Source: Candidatus Omnitrophota bacterium (lineage in GTDB: Bacteria; Omnitrophota; Gorgyraeia; 2-01-FULL-45-10). Taken from it: 5,756 bases of DNA. Within the stretch, counting starts at the first letter, position 1. Each line of letters begins with the position of its first letter. A program made the position numbers and the translations under genes. Below the pieces are notes generated by a model, which worked only from the letters and a program-made list of their open reading frames with translations, was not told where the DNA came from and made no database searches. Shown piece by piece: positions 1 to 4,174 of this stretch. The stretch spans positions 1-5,756 of the forward strand of contig JAPLMI010000031.1 of the NCBI GenBank assembly GCA_026387115.1, read 5' to 3'.

Positions 1-86
1 GAAAGGTCCGCTTTTTTCAAATCGCAGCCTGCAAGACCCTTTTCGCTCCGAGCCGCCAGGAGGAGGTTATTTATGCGAGGGTTCAT
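1..86 (-). CDS. Probable pentapeptide-repeat protein, N-terminal fragment (runs off window edge)
   Basis: Partial gene: 28 complete codons from an ATG at 86-84, then the window ends. Its ATG overlaps the TGA stop of the upstream STAS-PilZ gene in an ATGA arrangement (86-83), the classic geometry for translational coupling. A short hydrophobic segment (NNLLLAARSEKG, residues 6-17) leads into LAGCDLKKADL (residues 18-28). This matches the A(D/N)Lxx periodicity of pentapeptide-repeat proteins, which fold as a right-handed quadrilateral beta-helix. No signal peptide is visible, so a cytoplasmic location is inferred. Only about two repeats can be seen, so the family call is tentative. The perfect overlap and the continuation of the gene cluster support a real gene. 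An unrelated protein with a chance match is the main alternative. Confidence 0.55.
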   Translation of the reverse strand, partial: MNPRINNLLLAARSEKGLAGCDLKKADL

Positions 87-796
87 AACGAATCGGCCCT
101 GTGCGTTATATTTTTTTCTATGAAGTCAGCTATCGCCTTCTCTTTTTCCGGGGTGAGATGGACAAAAGATACGCCCATCCCGGGATAGGCATGGGGCTGT
201 ATCTCTTTGTCGGCAAGCCAGCTTACCTTCCCTGTGGTTTCGAGAGATTTAGCCATGCCCGGCACATTGAACTCAAGGTCGAGCATGCTGTTTATGGGGA
301 AGGTGTATGGGGTGTAGACATAAATGCCCGCGGCGCTTAAATTCAGGACTCTTCCGTCAAATAGCTTCGGTTTTTTTTGGTCACTGATCATCTTGTACTT
401 AACATTTAAATGGATTTCAAGGCGCTGAAATCTCCTCCTGAGAGAGAGCTTGTCTATCCCCTCGTCAAAAAAACTGCTGACGGCAGCGTCCTCCTCGGTA
501 TAAATCTCGAAAACGGTTTCGAGCTTTACCGCCTTCAGAAGTTCTATGACGGATAACGGCACGTTGATAAGTTTCAATTTACCTTTATGGTTCGTTACGT
601 TTTTGTATGCTATGGTCAGTATCGAAAGCCCGTTATAATCTACGGTGTCGGTGTTTTCGAGATTGAGGATCACGTTCACCTTGCCGGAATTGACAAGCCA
701 ACCCACCATCTCTATGAGATCCGATGAGTTGATATCGATCCGGCCGTCGATATCGAGTATGCTCACGCTGTCAACTTCCCTTAAACGTATCGGCAT
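83..796 (-). CDS. STAS domain-PilZ domain fusion protein (putative c-di-GMP receptor)
   Basis: 237 aa with two domains. Residues 1-110 form a STAS (anti-sigma-factor-antagonist-like) domain: a beta-strand start (IRLREVDSVSILDIDGRID), a core NTDTVDYNGLSIL at about 49-61, then alternating helix and strand. Residues about 119-237 form a PilZ domain with both c-di-GMP motifs: RxxxR at R121/R125 (RRFQR) and NxSxxG at N152-G157 (NLSAAG). Known: PilZ binds cyclic di-GMP; STAS domains bind partner proteins, classically under control of serine phosphorylation. Here the position of the usual phosphoserine (DSSG in SpoIIAA) reads DYNG, so classical kinase/phosphatase switching is unlikely. Start: the frame is open to 853, but that extension would overlap the lipoprotein gene 804-941. 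The ATG at 796 lies 7 nt after that gene's stop, with AGGGG just upstream, so it is preferred. Role inferred: coupling c-di-GMP to a protein partner in the envelope cluster. Confidence 0.88.
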   Translation of the reverse strand: MPIRLREVDSVSILDIDGRIDINSSDLIEMVGWLVNSGKVNVILNLENTDTVDYNGLSILTIAYKNVTNHKGKLKLINVPLSVIELLKAVKLETVFEIYTEEDAAVSSFFDEGIDKLSLRRRFQRLEIHLNVKYKMISDQKKPKLFDGRVLNLSAAGIYVYTPYTFPINSMLDLEFNVPGMAKSLETTGKVSWLADKEIQPHAYPGMGVSFVHLTPEKEKAIADFIEKNITHRADSL

Positions 797-803
797 AAAA
801 CCC

Positions 804-941
804 CTACTGCCTAAAGAAGAAGGTGCTAACTCCCCTCCCCATCCTGTTGACATCCTTCCCTACGCCGGAAATGGTCTCCCCGCAGCCGGTTAAAGTTAAT
901 GACGCGGCGATTAGTAAAACCAGAATAACAATCTTTTTCAT
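804..941 (-). CDS. Entericidin-like small lipoprotein (45 aa)
   Basis: Short gene between the M23 peptidase and the STAS-PilZ gene. An ideal Shine-Dalgarno GGAGG (949-953) sits 7 nt before the ATG. The N-terminus is a textbook lipoprotein signal: MKK, a hydrophobic core (IVILVLLIAASL), then lipobox LTGC with acylation expected at Cys20. The mature part is only 26 residues and includes GETISGVGKDVNRMGRGVS. This resembles the entericidin EcnA/EcnB pattern (cysteine, a short polar stretch with Thr, GVG, Asp, then a Gly-rich amphipathic helix). Known: entericidins are small cell-envelope lipoproteins first described as an antidote/toxin pair in enterobacteria; many homologues have no assigned role. 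The stop (TAG, 804-806) is 7 nt before the next ATG, and the preceding peptidase ends 25 nt upstream, so it sits in an operon. It ends with an unusual FFFRQ tail. Lipoprotein identity is strong, entericidin homology likely, function unknown. Confidence 0.85.
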   Translation of the reverse strand: MKKIVILVLLIAASLTLTGCGETISGVGKDVNRMGRGVSTFFFRQ

Positions 942-966
942 TTTATAACCTCCAGTTTGCTGGCTA

Positions 967-1482
967 TCATCTCATCAGCCCCCGCGGATCGACGGGCTCC
1001 CCGTCTTTTCTGATTTCAAAGTGCAGGTGCGGCCGTATGAGCGAACTTGCGGCATTGCCGGTCTTTCCCACAAAACCTATCAGCTCGCCTCTACGCACCC
1101 TCCTTGTCGCCTTTCCGTTCCAGTCCGAAAGATGGCCGTAAAACGTCTGGGTGCCGTCGGGGTGATGGATCATCACATATTTTCCGTAACCGGTCGGGAC
1201 ATTTCCGAAGAAGGCAAGGCCGCTTTTCGAAGCGTATACCGGCGTTCCGACGCTCGCCAGTATATCCACGCCGGCATGGAACCTGCCGTTGCGCCTCTTC
1301 GCGCCGTAACCGCCTTCGCCGAGCGAATCGTTTCTGATCTCGAGCTTGTCCAGATCGCTCTTGATGGGACAGGCAAAATAAGGCTCGGTCAGCTTAAAAA
1401 AAGCGATAGAGACCGGCTGGTATAATATTATGGTCGCGATAATAGTCAGCGCTGTAAAAAAAGCGACCGATCGTAATCTCAT
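967..1482 (-). CDS. M23/LytM-family peptidoglycan endopeptidase, membrane-anchored
   Basis: 171 aa. The N-terminal hydrophobic segment (residues about 5-29, after MRLR) is a signal anchor or uncleaved signal peptide, placing the enzyme in the periplasm or at the membrane. Residues about 60-171 are a compact M23 domain. All expected residues are visible: HxxxD (H69, D73 in RFHAGVDI) and HxH (H152, H154 in RPHLHFE). H69, D73 and H154 are the predicted zinc ligands; H117 (YGHL) and H152 are catalytic. The usual GYGKYVMIHHPDG segment and the C-terminal EPVDPRGLM are also present, so the domain is complete and probably active. Known: M23 enzymes cut peptide cross-bridges in peptidoglycan. There is no coiled coil, LysM or other targeting domain, so this is a minimal version. 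It is the first gene of an apparent operon with the entericidin-like, STAS-PilZ and pentapeptide genes. No strong Shine-Dalgarno is seen (AGG is about 19 nt upstream), suggesting weak or regulated initiation. Confidence 0.93.
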   Translation of the reverse strand: MRLRSVAFFTALTIIATIILYQPVSIAFFKLTEPYFACPIKSDLDKLEIRNDSLGEGGYGAKRRNGRFHAGVDILASVGTPVYASKSGLAFFGNVPTGYGKYVMIHHPDGTQTFYGHLSDWNGKATRRVRRGELIGFVGKTGNAASSLIRPHLHFEIRKDGEPVDPRGLMR

Positions 1483-1504
1483 GATATATTGTCAATCTTT
1501 ACCT

Positions 1505-1530
1505 GGTATGGCCGTAGAAAAAGCCATACC
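1505..1530. repeat. 8-bp perfect inverted repeat overlapping the adjacent terminator-like hairpin
   Basis: The arm GGTATGGC (1505-1512) and its exact complement GCCATACC (1523-1530) are separated by 10 nt. The right arm is also the left half of the larger inverted repeat 1515-1561, so the two hairpins are mutually exclusive. It lies 22 nt upstream of the M23 peptidase start, in the likely leader of that operon. Confidence 0.6.
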
Positions 1531-1561
1531 CTCTCTTCAAGTAAGAATATGGCTTTTTCTA
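1515..1561. terminator. Bidirectional intrinsic-terminator-like inverted repeat (14-bp perfect stem)
   Basis: Arms 1515-1528 (TAGAAAAAGCCATA) and 1548-1561 (TATGGCTTTTTCTA) are perfectly complementary around a 19-nt loop. In either orientation the stem ends in a run of five U, as in a bidirectional Rho-independent terminator. The G+C core is short (GGC/GCC) and the loop is long, although a 4-bp TCTT/AAGA pairing inside the loop could shorten it. It lies between the end of the secreted-protein gene (stop at 1576) and the M23 gene (start at 1482). The natural reading is a terminator of the former, possibly leaky. I find no convincing promoter between it and the M23 gene, so read-through may feed the peptidase operon. 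Confidence 0.6.
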
Positions 1562-1575
1562 TACAAACCACTATA

Positions 1576-1968
1576 TTATTTCTGTTCAGCCGGCGGCTGG
1601 ACAGCTTGAGGCTCTTCCTTGGCCGCGTTGACAGGGGCGGCAACCGTTCCCTCGACCGCCTTTACCGCAGTTTCAGCAGTGCCGGTTATAGGTTCGGTAA
1701 CGAGCTCTTTCGTCTTCGCGACTTCTCCGGATGTTACCTGGCCTACGGTCTTCACCTCTTTAGTTACGACTTCCGTTCCGCGCTTCGCGGTATCCGAAAC
1801 GACCGCGGCTGATTCGTTCGTCACGTTGGCCGGATAGTTGAAAAGCTTTTGCCAGAAATTCTTTGCCTTTGTCCCGGCCGTCTCTTTCTCCGCGCAATAA
1901 GAGATGCCCGTTAGCACAAAAGACAAGGCCAGCACGATACACGCGCATGCAAATAATTTACTCTTCAT
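1576..1968 (-). CDS. Small secreted protein with Ala/Val/Thr/Lys-rich amphipathic repeats, function unknown
   Basis: 130 aa, not assigned to a named family. Residues 1-25 are a signal peptide: MKSK, a hydrophobic core (FACACIVLALSFVLTGI), then SYCAEK with cleavage near residue 25 or 26. The cysteine there lacks a proper lipobox because Tyr precedes it. Residues 37-48 form an aromatic motif, KNFWQKLFNYPA. Residues about 53-115 are a run of degenerate amphipathic units (VVSDTAKRGTEVV, VVTKEVKTVGQV, TSGEVAKTKELV, TGTAETAVKAVEGTV), suggesting a long helix or LEA/apolipoprotein-like surface binder. The tail is Pro/Glu/Gln-rich (EEPQAVQPPAEQK) and probably disordered. A strong Shine-Dalgarno (GGAGGG, 1973-1978) and its own promoter (1993-2021) indicate good expression. 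Export to periplasm or envelope is inferred; a structural or membrane-associated role is a guess. Confidence 0.85.
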   Translation of the reverse strand: MKSKLFACACIVLALSFVLTGISYCAEKETAGTKAKNFWQKLFNYPANVTNESAAVVSDTAKRGTEVVTKEVKTVGQVTSGEVAKTKELVTEPITGTAETAVKAVEGTVAAPVNAAKEEPQAVQPPAEQK

Positions 1969-1992
1969 TTTTCCCTCCTTTCCTGTGAACTT

Positions 1993-2021
1993 ATATTACT
2001 ATAAAACCCTTCCTATATCAA
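1993..2021 (-). promoter_or_regulatory. Sigma-70-type promoter for the secreted-protein gene
   Basis: Minus-strand -35 TTGATA (2016-2021), 17-nt spacer, -10 TAATAT (1993-1998). Both boxes differ from consensus at only one or two positions and the spacing is optimal. Transcription would begin near 1986, leaving a leader of about 18 nt that contains the GGAGGG ribosome-binding site. A 5-bp inverted repeat (2010-2014 / 2021-2025) overlaps the -35 and could be chance or an operator. Confidence 0.75.
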
Positions 2022-2036
2022 GGAAATAAATCCATC

Positions 2037-2483
2037 TTATTTCAGCATCTTCATGGCGAGATCCCTTACGGCCTTGCCGTCAGCCCGCCCCTTGGCCTTT
2101 TCCATGGCTATCTTCATGACTTTGCCGACTTCGGCCTTGGTCACCGCGCCGCTTGAGCCTATCGCCTCTTTGACAATACCCGCCAATTCTTCTTCGCCCA
2201 TCTGCTCAGGCATGTAGGATTCGAGGATCTTGAGCTCTTGCCGTTCTTTATCGGCGAGATCGGCGCGCTTGCCCTTCTCGAACTGCTCTATCGAGTCCTT
2301 ATGCTGTTTTATCTGGCGCTGTATAATCTGCAATATATCCGCCTCGCCGGTCCTCTTGACGTTCTTCTCGATCTCGAACATTTTTACCGCCGACAAGAGC
2401 ATTCTTAAGACCGACAATTTGGCCGCTTCGCCATTCTTCAGCGCCAGCCTGACATCCGCCTCAATCTTTTGATATAGCTCCAT
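2037..2483 (-). CDS. GatB/YqeY-family protein
   Basis: 148 aa from the ATG at 2483, the usual size of stand-alone YqeY proteins. The frame stays open to a TTG at 2507, but an eight-residue extension starting at TTG is unlikely; GGCGG lies about 8 nt before the chosen ATG. Family landmarks: LSVLRMLLSAVKMFEIEK (23-40), QIKQHKDSIEQF (57-68), LESYMPEQMGEEEL (87-100) and GKVMKIAMEKAKGRADGK (120-137). The fold is all-helical, homologous to the tail domain of GatB in the tRNA amidotransferase, where it contacts tRNA. The stand-alone protein's function is not settled; a tRNA-related or translation-associated role is usually assumed. No signal peptide, so cytoplasmic. It is preceded by the cold-shock gene at 129 nt and followed by a promoter for the next gene, so it may be expressed from cold-shock read-through or from a promoter I cannot identify. 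Confidence 0.93.
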   Translation of the reverse strand: MELYQKIEADVRLALKNGEAAKLSVLRMLLSAVKMFEIEKNVKRTGEADILQIIQRQIKQHKDSIEQFEKGKRADLADKERQELKILESYMPEQMGEEELAGIVKEAIGSSGAVTKAEVGKVMKIAMEKAKGRADGKAVRDLAMKMLK

Positions 2484-2612
2484 ACAAATATCCGCCCCCC
2501 ATGACAAGCCCTATTAGAAACAATCCTTCCCCTAAACCCGACGGTTCTTGTGAGAAGCCCTCACCTTTAAGCCCGGTCTATACGATTGTGCCGCAGGTAG
2601 GCTTTAAGAATA
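2484..2612 (-). other. Intergenic stretch with two small hairpins between the cold-shock and YqeY genes
   Basis: 129 nt with no convincing gene. On the minus strand it can form GTGAG/CTCAC with a 5-nt loop (2550-2564) and AACC/GGTT with a 4-nt loop (2535-2546). Neither is followed by a U-run, so they do not look like terminators. I could not match the stretch to a known riboswitch or tRNA. It could be the 3' region of the cold-shock mRNA, the YqeY leader, or both. Confidence 0.3.
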
Positions 2613-2816
2613 TTAGGATAGCTTTACGACCTTTGTCGCCTGCTCGCCCTTCGGACCAATTATGATCTCAAACTGGACCTTATCCCCTTCTTTCAAGCTT
2701 TTATAGCCTTCACCCTCAATAGCGGAGTGGTGGACGAATACGTCTTTACCGGTATCGGCTACTATGAACCCGAAACCCTTCTTATCATTGAACCATTTTA
2801 CCGTTCCCTGTGCCAT
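2613..2816 (-). CDS. csp: Cold-shock domain protein (CspA/CspB family)
   Basis: 67 aa, a single cold-shock domain of standard length. The start MAQGTVKWFNDKKGFGFI contains the conserved KWF and RNP1 (KGFGFI, 13-18); RNP2 is VFVHH (26-30). The rest (SAIEGEGYKSLKEGD, VQFEI, GPKGEQATKV) follows the family closely. Known: the five-stranded beta-barrel binds single-stranded DNA and RNA through these aromatic patches and acts as an RNA chaperone, in cold adaptation or in normal growth. AAAGGA about 5 nt before the ATG is the ribosome-binding site. The gene has its own consensus promoter (2932-2960) and a leader of about 108 nt with a terminator-like hairpin, so expression is probably regulated after transcription starts, as for many csp mRNAs. 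The sequence cannot tell whether this member is cold-induced. Confidence 0.97.
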   Translation of the reverse strand: MAQGTVKWFNDKKGFGFIVADTGKDVFVHHSAIEGEGYKSLKEGDKVQFEIIIGPKGEQATKVVKLS

Positions 2817-2925
2817 CTATCCTTTCACCCCCCATCAAAAAATGCCACCCAAAGCTTAACAAAAGCTTCAAATGGCATATATTTTAGACGCAAATCTTCT
2901 TCACTAAATATACTCACTTACGATT
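2817..2925 (-). promoter_or_regulatory. Long 5' leader of the cold-shock gene
   Basis: From the predicted transcription start (about 2925) to the base before the ATG. It is about 108 nt in a region where other genes have leaders under 20 nt. Cold-shock genes in E. coli and Bacillus are known for long structured leaders that control mRNA stability and translation. This leader contains the strong hairpin 2842-2878 with a U-run, then a G-rich stretch (GGGGGG, 2828-2833) and the Shine-Dalgarno. I do not recognise an enterobacterial cold-box sequence. Confidence 0.6.
2837..2878 (-). terminator. Intrinsic-terminator-like hairpin inside the cold-shock gene leader
   Basis: As minus-strand RNA, arms 2878-2863 and 2857-2842 form 16 continuous base pairs around a 5-nt loop (UUGUU), followed at once by U-rich sequence (2842-2837). 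The outer AUGCCA/UGGCAU and inner AAGCUU/AAGCUU blocks are perfect; the four middle pairs (2869-2872 with 2848-2851) are all G-U wobbles. The same DNA read as plus-strand RNA would have four A-C mismatches there, so the structure favours minus-strand function. It can end transcripts from the def operon, but it also lies downstream of the csp promoter, so csp transcripts must read through it or be attenuated. Confidence 0.75.
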
Positions 2926-2931
2926 GCTTAA

Positions 2932-2960
2932 AATATAGCATATAAGCCCTGTTTTGTCAA
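2932..2960 (-). promoter_or_regulatory. Strong sigma-70-type promoter of the cold-shock gene (extended -10)
   Basis: Minus-strand -35 is the perfect consensus TTGACA (2955-2960). The spacer is 17 nt and the -10 is TATATT (2932-2937), preceded by TGC, an extended -10. The -35 begins 18 nt beyond the def stop codon. Predicted start of transcription is about 2925. The 13 bases at 2931-2943 are identical to the matching part of the PilZ-operon promoter. Confidence 0.85.
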
Positions 2961-2978
2961 GGTTATTCTGCTTCGGGA

Positions 2979-3476
2979 TTATTTTGTCCCCGGCGGCTTC
3001 TTCCTGCAAAGCCTTCGCTTGATGATCATCTTTTTTACGGGGTTTGTGTAATCTATGATAAGCGTGCCGCAAAGATGGTCTATTTCGTGCTGAACGGCCC
3101 TTGCGAGAAGCCCCGTAGCCCGGAGCTGTCTTGCCTGGCCTGATTCATCCAGGTAATTGACGATGACGGAGTCGGCCCTCCTTACCTTCACGCATACCTC
3201 CGGCACGCTGAGGCACCCTTCTTCCATGGCAAGGCTGCCCTCTTTCTTAACTATTGCGGGATTGGCCATCTTGATAAGGCCATCGCCTATATCGATAACG
3301 GCAAGCTGTTTGTCTATGCCGACCTGGACGGCCGCAAGCCCGACGCCCTTGGCAAGATACATCGCCTTGGCCATTTCGGAGAGCTCCTTTTTTTCGATGT
3401 CGCCTATAGCGGGGATCTTCTTTGCCTTTTTACGGAGAATTGAATCGGGGAATATCCTGATCTTTAAAGCTGACAT
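2979..3476 (-). CDS. def: Peptide deformylase
   Basis: 165 aa, full family length. Removes the formyl group from the N-terminal formyl-methionine of nascent proteins at the ribosome exit; a metal (usually Fe2+) hydrolase. All three signature motifs are intact: motif I GVGLAAVQ (44-51), motif II EGCLSVP (86-92) and motif III QHEIDHL (129-135). The metal ligands are C88, H130 and H134, with E131 as general base and Q51 in the active site. The start MSALKIRIFPDSILRKKAK is typical. The gene begins 2 nt after the panD stop with only a close, weak AGGT before the ATG, so it is probably translated by coupling to panD. It is the last gene of the PilZ-lipoprotein-panD-def unit. In many bacteria def is next to fmt; that partner is not in this window. 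The basic C-terminal tail (KRRLCRKKPPGTK) is unremarkable. Confidence 0.97.
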   Translation of the reverse strand: MSALKIRIFPDSILRKKAKKIPAIGDIEKKELSEMAKAMYLAKGVGLAAVQVGIDKQLAVIDIGDGLIKMANPAIVKKEGSLAMEEGCLSVPEVCVKVRRADSVIVNYLDESGQARQLRATGLLARAVQHEIDHLCGTLIIDYTNPVKKMIIKRRLCRKKPPGTK

Positions 3477-3478
3477 AC

Positions 3479-3832
3479 CTAACTTTTAACGGGGCTATTA
3501 TTTGAGCCGACGCGCACGACCCTGACCTTCATCGACTTCGCCTCTTTATCCTCCACAAGCGCGTAGGACAGGATTATGACTATGTCGCCCGCTTTTCCGA
3601 GGTGCGCCGCCGCTCCATACAGGCCGATTTCGCCTGAGCCGGCCTTTTCTTCTATCGCGTATGTCTCAAACCGCGCGCCGTTATTTACGTTCACGACCTG
3701 GACGATCTCGCCGGAATGGATATCGGCCATTTCGAGAAGCCTCTTATCGATGCCGATGCTCCCTTCGTAGTGAAGGTCGACCTTTGTCAGGACGGCCCTG
3801 TGTATTTTTGATTTGCACATCATTCGCAGCAT
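3479..3832 (-). CDS. panD: Aspartate 1-decarboxylase (PanD), pyruvoyl-dependent
   Basis: 117 aa, close to the usual length. Makes beta-alanine and CO2 from L-aspartate for pantothenate and coenzyme A synthesis in the cytoplasm. The proenzyme cleaves itself between Gly24 and Ser25 (HYEGS), and Ser25 becomes the pyruvoyl cofactor of the alpha chain. Other conserved residues at family positions: K9 and H11 (KSKIHRA), R54 and Y58 (NGARFETYAI), and GAAAH at 73-77. The core (DIVIILSYA) also matches. The start at 3832 lies 9 nt after the stop of the lipoprotein gene, with AGGT about 7 nt before the ATG. panB and panC are not in this window, so the gene is separated from the rest of its pathway and sits instead in an operon with a PilZ protein, a lipoprotein and def. 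No truncation or missing catalytic residue is seen. Confidence 0.97.
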   Translation of the reverse strand: MLRMMCKSKIHRAVLTKVDLHYEGSIGIDKRLLEMADIHSGEIVQVVNVNNGARFETYAIEEKAGSGEIGLYGAAAHLGKAGDIVIILSYALVEDKEAKSMKVRVVRVGSNNSPVKS

Positions 3833-3841
3833 CGTATCTAC

Positions 3842-4174
3842 CTATTCCCCTATCTCGGTCAGGTTGTTGCCGTCGAAGTAGAGCTTCTTGGTTTTAGAGA
3901 GGTATCCGGCATCGACAGGTATAGAGCCGTACTGGGCGCGGTAGATCCACACCTCACGGGTCGCCCCTCGCCACTTCTCCTTATTCTCGACCATTCTGAC
4001 ATCATTGGGCCTGCCCCAGATAGATTCGACCTGCTGTTTAGACATCCCTATCTTTATCGATTCGGTTCCGAGCGGATGGCTGATGACGTCCTCCGCATCC
4101 GGCACCTGGATCGCGGAACATCCGTAAGTCGAAGCCAGTGCAAATATCACCGCATAAACCATTATCTTCCGCAT
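3842..4174 (-). CDS. BamE/SmpA-like small lipoprotein
   Basis: 110 aa. The N-terminus MRKIMVYAVIFALASTYGCS is a lipoprotein-type signal with the candidate acylated Cys19; the lipobox (TYGC) is not canonical because Tyr sits at -2. Residues 39-56 (SIKIGMSKQQVESIWGRP) match the start of the SmpA/OmlA fold (GMxxxxVxxxxGxP), followed by EVWIYRA (74-80) and a final strand KKLYFDGNNLTEIG (96-109). Known: this fold occurs in BamE of the outer-membrane assembly complex and in other envelope lipoproteins. Orthology to BamE is not claimed, since the similarity is to the fold and the short motif. The gene overlaps the upstream PilZ gene by 13 nt, and its GGAGG (4185-4189) lies 10 nt before the ATG. An alternative start is the ATG at 4162, but it would remove the basic residues needed in a signal peptide. 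Function is probably envelope maintenance. Confidence 0.8.
   Translation of the reverse strand: MRKIMVYAVIFALASTYGCSAIQVPDAEDVISHPLGTESIKIGMSKQQVESIWGRPNDVRMVENKEKWRGATREVWIYRAQYGSIPVDAGYLSKTKKLYFDGNNLTEIGE

Noticed and set aside
73..123. Plus-strand 16-codon frame preceded by a good AGGAGG-like sequence
   Set aside because: Very short, runs into the antisense of the STAS-PilZ gene, has no recognisable content, and the GGAGG is explained by CTC codons of the minus-strand pentapeptide-like gene.
797..853. N-terminal extension of the STAS-PilZ protein starting at 853
   Set aside because: It overlaps the well-supported lipoprotein gene 804-941 in another frame, and its residues (GWGGELAPSSLGSRG) do not resemble a STAS start. 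The ATG at 796 is better placed.
1021..1425. Long plus-strand frame opposite the M23 peptidase
   Set aside because: Shadow frame of a fully conserved minus-strand enzyme; its Arg/Ser/Ala-rich content is typical of antisense frames and it has no ribosome-binding site.
1483..1492. TTGACA immediately upstream of the M23 start as a -35 box
   Set aside because: Its -10 would fall inside the coding sequence, where no suitable hexamer or leader exists.
2010..2025. 5-bp inverted repeat TTCCT/AGGAA over the -35 of the secreted-protein promoter, as terminator or operator
   Set aside because: The stem is too short and A+T-rich to claim either function; noted only as a feature of the promoter.
2484..2507. 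TTG start for the YqeY gene at 2507
   Set aside because: It adds eight residues to a family that normally begins at the ATG at 2483; a TTG start is unnecessary.
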